From Spirochaetaceae bacterium (GTDB lineage: Bacteria; Spirochaetota; Spirochaetia; Treponematales; Treponemataceae), in NCBI GenBank assembly GCA_017646305.1, contig JAGCMR010000248.1, forward strand, positions 1 to 6,365: DNA of 6,365 nt, in the 5' to 3' direction. Under the pieces are notes generated by a model. The model saw only the letters and a program-made list of their open reading frames with translations, was not told the DNA's origin and ran no database searches. Made by a program: the position numbers and the translations under genes. This document shows positions 1-5,249 of this stretch, one piece after another. Numbering within the stretch: position 1 is the stretch's first letter; every line of letters begins with the position of its first letter.

Positions 1-200
1 GAATCAAGTCCCTTGAAGAATTTTTGCATATCATCAGCAAAAACTACTATAGCATGGCGGTCAAAGTCCTCACCATTTCTACTTTTACTTTCTACCACTT
101 GGAGAAAGATGTCGCCATTCCTATTTTCTTTTACATTGAAAAAATAGGACCTATTATCCAGCGTAACCTGAGTGGTGTAAAGTTCTCCACGTGCTCCCAT
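1..200 (-). CDS. PUR-domain nucleic acid-binding protein (BpuR/DUF3276-like), 3' part missing
   Basis: The first 66 codons of a gene that continues past the left edge. The protein begins MGARGELYTTQVTLDNRSY and goes on with FFNVKENRNGDIFLQVVESK, then FDRHAIVVFADDMQKFFKGL. This pattern, an N-terminal MGxRGE, the FFNVKENRxGD strand and loop, and ESK followed by an FDR segment, matches from memory the short PUR-domain proteins of spirochaetes and Bacteroidetes (DUF3276), whose Borrelia member BpuR binds single-stranded DNA and RNA and affects gene expression. Such proteins are usually a little over 100 residues, so roughly half is visible. The start is the ATG at 200-198, with an AAGGAAGG ribosome binding site five bases upstream. 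It is followed upstream by a 165-base gap, so it may have its own promoter. The role as an RNA- or DNA-binding regulator is inferred from the family. Confidence 0.82.
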   Translation of the reverse strand, partial: MGARGELYTTQVTLDNRSYFFNVKENRNGDIFLQVVESKSRNGEDFDRHAIVVFADDMQKFFKGLD

Positions 201-205
201 GCTAT

Positions 206-213
206 CCTTCCTT
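206..213 (-). promoter_or_regulatory. Ribosome binding site of the PUR-domain gene
   Basis: AAGGAAGG on the minus strand lies five bases before the ATG at 200. It supports this start and fits the family's N-terminal MGxRGE sequence. Confidence 0.7.
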
Positions 214-282
214 ATTGCTTTGATGCTCTATATTCTCTTTCAATAATTGGAATTACTGAAGTAAATATCTAAAAACTAAGTC

Positions 283-311
283 ACATTATCATATTTTACC
301 TCATTAGACAA
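283..311 (-). promoter_or_regulatory. Possible promoter for the PUR-domain gene
   Basis: Minus strand TTGTCT (311-306), a 17-base spacer, then TAATGT (288-283). The surroundings are AT-rich and an overlapping TATGAT at 292-287 has poor spacing. A start near 276 would give a leader of about 75 bases. The match is only fair, and AT-rich DNA produces such boxes by chance. Confidence 0.3.
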
Positions 312-365
312 GCAGTATTTTTCAGCAATTTTATGTAAGAAGATGCAGAAAGGAAGCTATTTTGT

Positions 366-749
366 CTAGGATTTTTTGATAGAGCTTAGTGCCTCGTAAA
401 AAAACATAATGCCATGAAGGAATCCGTAGATAAAGTAGCCTGTGTAAAAGATAACAAGTAGTGATTCTGTAAGACGACCAATTACAGTAAAGAGAAGCAC
501 TCCCTCTAGTCCGTATAAAAAAGTACAGAGCCCCAACAGGCTCAGGCACAGACAGGGAAGAAAGCCAATATGACGTTGAAGCCGCCACAGCACCAGTCCC
601 ATTGCAAAGGCTACACCACCACAGGAAATGCCTAAGGCTGGGATAAAGGCTACTTCCACCATAATTCGAGCAAAGCTTCCCACTGCAAGACCGAGGATAC
701 AACGGCTTCCCTGTTGGCGGGCGGCATTAGTAAGGTGGAATTCCATCAT
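366..749 (-). CDS. Small integral membrane protein of unknown function, translationally coupled to the oxidoreductase
   Basis: A 127-residue protein I do not recognise. After a short polar N-terminus (MMEFHLTNAARQQGSR) it is almost continuously hydrophobic, with probable membrane segments near residues 18-38, 40-57, 61-80 and 96-118, and it ends in a short basic tail (SSIKKS). Charged residues are few: R16, R28, E32, R56, R59, E82, R92 and E95 are the main ones. The ATG at 749-747 overlaps the TGA stop of the upstream oxidoreductase gene in an ATGA arrangement. A GGAGG five or six bases before it lies inside the end of the oxidoreductase gene, so the two are very probably co-translated. A second ATG follows directly. 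The coupling suggests a shared job, perhaps holding a redox partner at the membrane, but nothing in the sequence proves a function. It could also be a spirochaete-specific orphan protein. Confidence 0.72.
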   Translation of the reverse strand: MMEFHLTNAARQQGSRCILGLAVGSFARIMVEVAFIPALGISCGGVAFAMGLVLWRLQRHIGFLPCLCLSLLGLCTFLYGLEGVLLFTVIGRLTESLLVIFYTGYFIYGFLHGIMFFYEALSSIKKS

Positions 750-2044
750 CTTTTACCTCCAAGTCCAAGACCTTCGATTTCCTTCCAGCTTTTCCCCATC
801 ATGTGCTTTAGCTTTGAAAGCCAGGTTGCACTGCTTCCCTCTGGTCCAAACACGAGACCTCCTACAATGATTTCCGTTTCAACATTTTCCACCAGATTTA
901 TATATAAATCACCATCTCGAGACTGTCCCCGTTTAAGGTGATTGCCTAACTCGTGGTTTTTCCAAAGTCCTGAATTTTCTTCCTCCATAGTCAAAACTGC
1001 CTTGCCTGTAGACACTGCTTCTCGCTTGCCAATGGAGAGGGTGGTACGAGGGATAGTTTGTTGATAAACTTCTGGCTTTACCTGCTGTGGATTTTGGAAA
1101 AGATACCAGCAAGCAAATTGAGCAGCTTTTTTTCCTTGTTCTAGGGCGGAGGGAATAATTGCCCAGGTAATTCCTTGGAATTCAGCACAATCTCCTGCGG
1201 CAAAAATCCAAGGATTGGAGGTGGCAGTTTCTTCGTTGATGATAATACCTTTTCCACAGGCTAAACCTGCTTCCTTAGCAAGATGGATTCTACTTCTTAT
1301 TCCCATGGAATACAGCAGGGTTTCCACTCCTTCTGCACAGATTGGTCGAAGAACTTCATCTACACTGCTTTTTTTTAATTCATTTGTATCTACATGGACT
1401 CCTGTGTGAATGATAATCCCTTCTTCCCTTTCCAAGTAGAGTCTCAGCATTTCAGATGCGGTTCTGTTTAGCTGTCGATTCAATAGGTATCCAGAAACCT
1501 CCAATACATGAACTTCCTCTACTCCTGTAAATTTAAGGGCTAGGGCTGCCTCCAAGCCAAGCAAACCACCCCCCAACACCGCAGCTTTTTTTCTCTTTAA
1601 AGCTAGATGTTGACGTATTTTGTATACATCCTCTAAGGTTCGCAGTGAAAAAACAGTGTCTACTGCAGGACTTGTGGAATCTGGTATAAAGGGAGCAAAG
1701 GCACTGGAGCCTGTAGCAAGAATCAAAGCATGGTAGTGACATTCCTTCTGTAAGCCTTGAAAGGTGTAGTATACCCTTTGCTCCAAAATATCAATTTCTG
1801 TGGCTTGGGCAGGATATATGAGCTGAATGTGTCTTTCCTTGAACCATGTTTCATCACGAAAAATTATATCCCGTTCCCGAACGTTTCCTGCCAATAATTC
1901 TGTAAGCTGGGGTCGAATATAGCTGGGAGGATTTTCCATGGTAATGATGGTGATTGATAACTCCTCCTGTGAATGAAGCATTCGAGCTTCTTGGGCAGCA
2001 GTAATTCCTGCCATACCAGTTCCGATTATGACAAGCTCTTTCAT
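746..2044 (-). CDS. NAD(P)H/FAD-dependent oxidoreductase, rubredoxin reductase / NirB N-terminal type
   Basis: A 432-residue two-dinucleotide-binding flavoprotein, expected in the cytoplasm. Visible motifs: FAD-binding GTGMAG at residues 8-13 near the N-terminus, SYIRPQLTELLAG at 41-53 as in rubredoxin reductases and the NirB flavin domain, ATGSS at 110-114, the second Rossmann loop GGGLLG at 158-163 with E182 at the end of the next strand (an acidic residue there usually favours NADH over NADPH), and FAAGDCAEF at 281-289 for the FAD ribityl/pyrophosphate. There is no CxxC redox disulfide, so it is not of the thioredoxin reductase type, and no [2Fe-2S]-binding C-terminus as in full NirB. The family passes electrons from NAD(P)H to rubredoxin or a similar carrier, often for oxygen or peroxide removal in anaerobes; no carrier gene is in this window. 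AGGAGG precedes the ATG by about six bases. It overlaps the following membrane protein gene by four bases. Exact substrate unknown. Confidence 0.88.
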   Translation of the reverse strand: MKELVIIGTGMAGITAAQEARMLHSQEELSITIITMENPPSYIRPQLTELLAGNVRERDIIFRDETWFKERHIQLIYPAQATEIDILEQRVYYTFQGLQKECHYHALILATGSSAFAPFIPDSTSPAVDTVFSLRTLEDVYKIRQHLALKRKKAAVLGGGLLGLEAALALKFTGVEEVHVLEVSGYLLNRQLNRTASEMLRLYLEREEGIIIHTGVHVDTNELKKSSVDEVLRPICAEGVETLLYSMGIRSRIHLAKEAGLACGKGIIINEETATSNPWIFAAGDCAEFQGITWAIIPSALEQGKKAAQFACWYLFQNPQQVKPEVYQQTIPRTTLSIGKREAVSTGKAVLTMEEENSGLWKNHELGNHLKRGQSRDGDLYINLVENVETEIIVGGLVFGPEGSSATWLSKLKHMMGKSWKEIEGLGLGGKR

Positions 2045-2052
2045 TCAGTCCT

Positions 2053-2058
2053 CCTAGT
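2053..2058 (-). promoter_or_regulatory. Ribosome binding site of the oxidoreductase gene
   Basis: Minus strand has AGGAGGACTGA directly before the ATG at 2044, a strong Shine-Dalgarno sequence. It contrasts with the hydrolase gene on the opposite side of the same 63-base gap, which has none. No good promoter for this strand was found in the gap. Confidence 0.7.
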
Positions 2059-2072
2059 AGCCTGGGTTCTGC

Positions 2073-2101
2073 TTGACTAAACCTTCAGGTAAATTTATGC
2101 T
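2073..2101 (+). promoter_or_regulatory. Promoter of the PhnP-like hydrolase gene, predicting a leaderless mRNA
   Basis: TTGACT (2073-2078), a 17-base spacer and TATGCT (2096-2101) form a good sigma-70 type promoter. The -10 box ends six bases before the A of the ATG at 2108, so the expected transcription start falls on or next to the start codon. No Shine-Dalgarno sequence is present at the normal distance. Prediction from sequence only. Confidence 0.6.
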
Positions 2102-2107
2102 TGTAGC

Positions 2108-3025
2108 ATGCGTTGTGAGTTTCTTGGAACGGGAACTAGTCACGGGATTCCTGTTATTGGCTGTAGTTGCCAGTGTTGCCGTTCCTCAGATAGCCGGGAC
2201 AAGAGATTTCGAACAAGTATGTGGATTACTGATGGTGATTCTCAAGCTCCTGCTACTTCAATATTAATTGACATAGGACCAGACTTCCGTAGTCAAGCTT
2301 TAAAATCTAGCATAAATCGGCTGGATGCCCTGCTTTTGACCCATGGACATGCGGATCATTTGAATGGATTGGATGATATTCGGATTTTTTCTCATACTGG
2401 ATCCCAGGCTCCTTGTAATGCCAATGGACAGGTGAAGGTGTATCCAGAAACGGAAGGCGAGGGCTTGCCAGTGTATGGCAATAGCAATGTCTTACAAGAT
2501 GTACATCAGCGGTTTTCTTATATTTTTCAGCCAGTGATGGAGGGGGGAGGCAAGCCCAAGCTTAAGACTGTGGATTGTAGTATCTTTACTGAGGGTAATC
2601 CCATTGTTATTGGAGATATTTCCATCATTCCAATACCCATGCTACACGGTCGCTTGGAAACTATTGGTTGGGTAGCGCTGAAAGGCTACAAGGGTGTGGG
2701 AAGTGGCCCCTGCAGGGGAATTGCCTATCTTACTGATTGTAATAAGATTCCTTCAGAAAGCCTTGAGCTTTTGCATCGATTTAGCCCCGTCCTTCGCCAT
2801 TTGGTAATTGATGGTCTTCGCCAGCGTCCCCATTCCACCCATTTTTCCTACGACCAGGCTCTTGATGTGGCCATGGAAATAGGGGCAGAGTGTAGCTGGC
2901 TTACTCATTTGTGTCACGATATGACCCACATACAGATCCAAGGCTACCTAACAGACAAAATAAACCAGCTGGGGAAGGATTTCCAGTGCCAGCCAGCCTA
3001 CGATGGCCTTGTTCTGGAAATCTAG
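2108..3025 (+). CDS. MBL-fold metal-dependent hydrolase, PhnP-like
   Basis: A 305-residue metallo-beta-lactamase-fold phosphodiesterase-like enzyme. The N-terminus has GTGTSHGIPVIGC (residues 7-19) followed by a Cys cluster C19, C21, C24 in the CxCxxC spacing that binds a structural zinc in E. coli PhnP. The metal-binding signature THGHADH is at 78-84, with further likely ligands H180 (PMLHG), D210 (YLTDC) and H267 (LTHLCHD); D235, H242 and H245 lie in the IDGLRQRPHSTHFS segment. It is longer than PhnP (about 250 residues) because of an insert near residues 100-155 containing VYGNSNVLQDVHQRF, as in related proteins of Bacteroidetes and spirochaetes. PhnP opens a phosphoribosyl cyclic phosphate in phosphonate breakdown, but there are no other phn genes here, so another small phosphodiester may be the substrate. 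An in-frame TAA at 2090-2092 and family alignment leave the ATG at 2108 as the start. It is divergent from the oxidoreductase. Confidence 0.88.
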   Translation: MRCEFLGTGTSHGIPVIGCSCQCCRSSDSRDKRFRTSMWITDGDSQAPATSILIDIGPDFRSQALKSSINRLDALLLTHGHADHLNGLDDIRIFSHTGSQAPCNANGQVKVYPETEGEGLPVYGNSNVLQDVHQRFSYIFQPVMEGGGKPKLKTVDCSIFTEGNPIVIGDISIIPIPMLHGRLETIGWVALKGYKGVGSGPCRGIAYLTDCNKIPSESLELLHRFSPVLRHLVIDGLRQRPHSTHFSYDQALDVAMEIGAECSWLTHLCHDMTHIQIQGYLTDKINQLGKDFQCQPAYDGLVLEI

Positions 3026-3047
3026 CCATTTTTTAATTCCTCTGTTC

Positions 3048-3085
3048 AAATCCCCAGGTATGATTGTCCATACTCTGAGGATTTT
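3048..3085. terminator. Imperfect hairpin between convergent hydrolase and pyruvate kinase genes
   Basis: Arms AAATCC (3048-3053) with GGATTT (3079-3084), CAG (3055-3057) with CTG (3075-3077) and GTATG (3058-3062) with CATAC (3069-3073) stack into a stem of about 14 pairs broken by one C-A mismatch and one bulged T, with a six-base loop. On the plus strand only a short TTTT (3082-3085) ends it, and on the minus strand there is no T-run, so it is a weak terminator at best. Its place in the 69-base gap between two gene ends favours a shared terminator. Confidence 0.45.
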
Positions 3086-3094
3086 GGATGGAGT

Positions 3095-4897
3095 TTAAAC
3101 AATGCCCTCATATACCAGTAGCTGTCTTCCATCGATGGTAACCATAAGCCCTGCCTCCAGCTTTGTGGTGGCGTTGGTTACATTGGTAAGCCACACTAGG
3201 TTTGGATTTACCAAGGGCAGCATGGAATCAGAAATTTCTGAGCCATGCTCTGCAATAACACCATCCACCAAACGCAACAGTGGGATATAGTCCTGAGTAA
3301 GGGTTGGACAAACGATAATGCCTCCACTGCTTTGCTGGAGCTGGGCCAGTGCATCCAGTGCTGACTTAGACTGAATGATTCTGCCGCTTGTTTTGGTCTT
3401 TTCTGGGTTAGAGCTACCGCCGCTGTTTCCTCTTGCTAGCACATTACCCACCAGCAAAACCTTTACAGTATTCAGCATCAAGGAGCTAAACAACGGAACT
3501 CCTGCTGCCAAAACAACCCTGTCGGAAATCTGGACAACCCCTGCATCTAAGGCTACCTTAATGGCATTTTGAATCATTTCGTTAGACTCGCTGGCCATAC
3601 GGGTGTGCAAGGGAACAACTCCCCAGAACAAGAGCAATTGGCGGGCCACTACTGGGTCTGGGGTAACGGCAATGATGGACTGCTCTGGGCGGAATTTGCT
3701 AATCATGCGGGAGGTGTGGCCAGACATGGTAGGGGTAATAATAACCATGGCCTTAACATCTCGGGCAGTGGTATAAGCGTTTCGAGCCATAATCATACCA
3801 ATGTTGCCCGTGGGAAGAAAGCTGTCTGCCTCGTCATTCTGACTCATCTTTTGACAAAACTCAGGAGAATCCTCTACAGACAGGGCAATTCGAGCCATGG
3901 TTTCTACTGCATCCACAGGATAGGCACCGTTGGCAGTCTCTCCAGAAAGCATAACTGCATCTGTTCCATCAAAAATAGCGTTGGCCACATCGGTAAGTTC
4001 TGCTCTGGTGGGGCGGGGATTTACCACCATGGATTCCAGCATTTGAGTTGCAGTAATAACTGGCTTTCCCATTCGTCGACACACACCAATAATATGCTTT
4101 TGTACCAGAGGAATCTTTTCTGTAGGAAGCTGCACGCCCAAATCCCCGCGGGCAATCATGATGCCATCTGCTGCCTCTGCAATTTCTTCTATGTTTGAAA
4201 CCCCTTCTTCATTTTCAATCTTTGCAATAATCTTTGCCTTGCTGTGAAGGGAATCAAGATACCGACGGATTTCATGGATTTCAGAGGCAAAGCTTACAAA
4301 GCTCGCTGCAATAAAATCTACGTCCTGCTCCACACCAAAGGCAATATCAGCCTTGTCCTGGTCCGACATAATGGGAAGCATGGCATGGAGTCCCACTAGG
4401 TTTACATTTTTCTTGCTACCTATGGTGCCAGTGTTTCGAGCCTTGCACAAAACCTGAGTGCCATCGCTTTCTAAAACCTCCAGCTCCAAAAGTCCGTCAG
4501 CAATGAGAATCCGCACTCCTGCTGTGGCCTTTTGTGGCAGCTCCTTCCAGCTCACTGAAAGTCGGGCTGCATCATTTTGTGTTGCTGCTATGGTATGTTG
4601 ACCATCACTGCTAACAATAACCTTGTCTCCCGCCTTGATGGTAACAGTACCACCGTCCTGGGTGTCTCCTGTTCTAATTTCTGGTCCCTTTGTATCCAGC
4701 AACAGTGCAACAGGCTTTCCCACCTTTTTTGAACTACGGCGTACTCGTTCCATGGCCTCTTGGTGGGACTGGTGGGTTCCATGGGAAAAATTAAAGCGGG
4801 CCACATTCATTCCCGCTTCCAGCAATTGCTCCACAATTTCATCTTGAGCCGTAGCAGGCCCCATGGAGCATACAATCTTTGTCTTTCGTGTGAACAT
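3095..4897 (-). CDS. pyk: Pyruvate kinase with extra C-terminal domain
   Basis: Pyruvate kinase converts phosphoenolpyruvate and ADP to pyruvate and ATP in the cytoplasm, the last step of glycolysis. Seen in the 600 residues: FTRKTKIVCSMGPA at the N-terminus, RFNFSHG (34-40), LLDTKGPEIRT (66-76), the catalytic Lys in IIAKIEN (K226) with metal ligands E228 and D252 (ARGDLG), and ITATQMLESM (281-290). E73 in GPEIRTG is the residue typical of potassium-dependent enzymes. The B domain lies about 75-167 and the C domain about 360-488. After a Ser/Gly/Lys-rich linker (490-505) there is an extra domain to residue 600 resembling the PEP-utiliser-like extension of Geobacillus and Bacillus enzymes, but the usual TSHA phosphohistidine-like motif is replaced by ISDS near 555-558. 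The ATG at 4897 gives the normal family N-terminus; no Shine-Dalgarno sequence precedes it. Divergent from rpoZ, convergent with the hydrolase. Confidence 0.97.
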   Translation of the reverse strand: MFTRKTKIVCSMGPATAQDEIVEQLLEAGMNVARFNFSHGTHQSHQEAMERVRRSSKKVGKPVALLLDTKGPEIRTGDTQDGGTVTIKAGDKVIVSSDGQHTIAATQNDAARLSVSWKELPQKATAGVRILIADGLLELEVLESDGTQVLCKARNTGTIGSKKNVNLVGLHAMLPIMSDQDKADIAFGVEQDVDFIAASFVSFASEIHEIRRYLDSLHSKAKIIAKIENEEGVSNIEEIAEAADGIMIARGDLGVQLPTEKIPLVQKHIIGVCRRMGKPVITATQMLESMVVNPRPTRAELTDVANAIFDGTDAVMLSGETANGAYPVDAVETMARIALSVEDSPEFCQKMSQNDEADSFLPTGNIGMIMARNAYTTARDVKAMVIITPTMSGHTSRMISKFRPEQSIIAVTPDPVVARQLLLFWGVVPLHTRMASESNEMIQNAIKVALDAGVVQISDRVVLAAGVPLFSSLMLNTVKVLLVGNVLARGNSGGSSNPEKTKTSGRIIQSKSALDALAQLQQSSGGIIVCPTLTQDYIPLLRLVDGVIAEHGSEISDSMLPLVNPNLVWLTNVTNATTKLEAGLMVTIDGRQLLVYEGIV

Positions 4898-4903
4898 ACT
4901 TTA

Positions 4904-4933
4904 AGAATATGCGAATTTAATGGAAAAAAGCAA
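4904..4933 (-). promoter_or_regulatory. Promoter of pyruvate kinase, predicting a leaderless mRNA
   Basis: Minus strand TTGCTT (4933-4928), an 18-base spacer and TATTCT (4909-4904). Six bases (4903-4898) separate the -10 box from the ATG, so the transcript would begin at the start codon. Those six bases, TAAAGT, contain no Shine-Dalgarno sequence. The -10 is fair and the -35 moderate; the exact placement matches that of the hydrolase promoter at 2073-2101. Confidence 0.5.
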
Positions 4934-4946
4934 GATAGTATACATA

Positions 4947-4975
4947 TTTACATTGCCATAATATTATGCTATAAT
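4947..4975 (+). promoter_or_regulatory. Strong promoter of the rpoZ-miaA unit
   Basis: TTTACA (4947-4952), a 17-base spacer and a perfect TATAAT (4970-4975), with TG at 4967-4968 giving an extended -10 (TGCTATAAT). Transcription should start near 4982, leaving a leader of about 20 bases with a normal Shine-Dalgarno sequence. It lies back to back with the pyruvate kinase promoter, the two -35 boxes being 13 bases apart, so a regulator bound here could affect both genes. Confidence 0.8.
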
Positions 4976-4976
4976 A
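4957..4976. repeat. Overlapping palindromes in the rpoZ promoter
   Basis: CATAATATTATG (4957-4968) is a perfect 12-base palindrome filling most of the -35/-10 spacer. TATTAT (4962-4967) and ATAATA (4971-4976) form a second inverted repeat with a three-base centre that covers the -10 box. They could be an operator, but the DNA is AT-rich and chance is a real alternative. Confidence 0.4.
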
Positions 4977-4992
4977 AAAAGAATTCTTTTAT

Positions 4993-4997
4993 AGGAG
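4993..4997 (+). promoter_or_regulatory. Ribosome binding site that fixes the rpoZ start
   Basis: AGGAG sits five bases before the ATG at 5003. It selects this ATG over a longer open frame that begins far upstream inside the pyruvate kinase gene on the other strand. Confidence 0.8.
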
Positions 4998-5002
4998 TGA
5001 CC

Positions 5003-5191
5003 ATGATTTTTCCTTTGGAGCAACTTGTTAAGTTCAAAGATAATATTTATGAGATTACTTGTGCGGCCAGTCGTCGTGCTTATCAGCTTTCCAGAATTGA
5101 CGACGAGGCTGTTAAGGAAAATGACGGTAAGGTGGTGTCCACTGCAGCCCAACAGTTGTTTACCGATGAGGTAAAATATCGCATCGAGTAG
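5003..5191 (+). CDS. rpoZ: DNA-directed RNA polymerase omega subunit
   Basis: A 62-residue protein starting MIFPLEQLVKFKDNIYEITC, followed by AASRRAYQLSRI, then DGKVVSTAAQQLFTDEVKYRIE. The omega/Rpb6 pattern is visible: an N-terminal helix, a NxYEIT segment before the A-x-x-RRAYQL helix, then a helix with STAAQQ before the conserved E-V-K-Y. It is short compared with E. coli omega (about 90 residues) and resembles, from memory, the short omega of Treponema. Omega binds the beta-prime subunit and aids polymerase assembly and stability. The start is fixed by AGGAG five bases upstream; the same reading frame stays open upstream into pyruvate kinase DNA but that part is antisense and has no family resemblance. 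It is driven by a near-consensus promoter and followed after 37 bases by miaA. The usual partner gmk is not adjacent. Confidence 0.85.
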   Translation: MIFPLEQLVKFKDNIYEITCAASRRAYQLSRIDDEAVKENDGKVVSTAAQQLFTDEVKYRIE

Positions 5192-5215
5192 TAATCCTGT
5201 GTGTTGTTATGAAGA

Positions 5216-5249
5216 AGGAGCCGGCCCAGTGCCGGTTCTTGTTGTTTTT
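5216..5249 (+). promoter_or_regulatory. Hairpin covering the miaA ribosome binding site and start, with a T-rich tail
   Basis: AGGAGCCGGC (5216-5225; AGGAG at 5216-5220 includes the Shine-Dalgarno bases) pairs with GCCGGTTCTT (5231-5240) through ten pairs, two of them G-U, around a five-base loop CCAGT. The five loop-proximal pairs are all G-C. The T-rich stretch GTTGTTTTT follows at 5241-5249. The fold buries the miaA Shine-Dalgarno and most of the GTG start at 5229-5231, and its shape is also that of an intrinsic terminator. It could therefore be a terminator for rpoZ messages, an attenuator, or a translational block that lowers miaA output relative to rpoZ. Whether it forms in the cell is not shown. 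Confidence 0.55.

Larger units (their letters stand above)
201..365. other. Intergenic gap between two minus-strand genes
   Basis: AT-rich non-coding stretch of 165 bases between the end of the small membrane protein gene and the PUR-domain gene. It holds the PUR gene's ribosome binding site and a weak promoter candidate. I could not find a convincing hairpin with a T-run to end the upstream transcript, so read-through into the PUR gene remains possible. Open frames crossing it on the plus strand do not resemble proteins. Confidence 0.6.

Noticed and set aside
24..272. Plus-strand open frame of 82 codons at the left edge
   Set aside because: It lies opposite the PUR-domain gene, which has a family match and a ribosome binding site; the plus frame has neither.
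201..365. Riboswitch or small RNA in the left intergenic gap
   Set aside because: No recognisable conserved elements or stable stems were seen.
331..702. Second minus-strand frame overlapping the small membrane protein
   Set aside because: Its Cys- and Trp-rich product looks like an off-frame translation, and it lacks the coupled start and ribosome binding site of the 366-749 frame.
2073..2267. Plus-strand 64-codon frame at the hydrolase start
   Set aside because: It is a shifted frame over the conserved PhnP-like N-terminus and its start overlaps the promoter -35 box.
3026..3094. Strong intrinsic terminator between the convergent genes
   Set aside because: The hairpin has a mismatch and a bulge and only four T on one side, so I list it as a weak candidate only.
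3569..4198. A 209-codon plus-strand frame opposite pyruvate kinase
   Set aside because: It is antisense to a strongly conserved enzyme, has His/Asn/Gly-rich low-quality composition and no ribosome binding site.
4760..5002. Longer N-terminus for the omega subunit
   Set aside because: This part is antisense to pyruvate kinase and includes both promoters; the AGGAG before the ATG at 5003 and the family length support the short form.
5199..5228. GTG at 5199 as the miaA start
   Set aside because: No Shine-Dalgarno precedes it, and the ten added residues (MCCYEEGAGP) are not MiaA-like. It is kept only as a less likely alternative, since it would let ribosomes melt the start hairpin.
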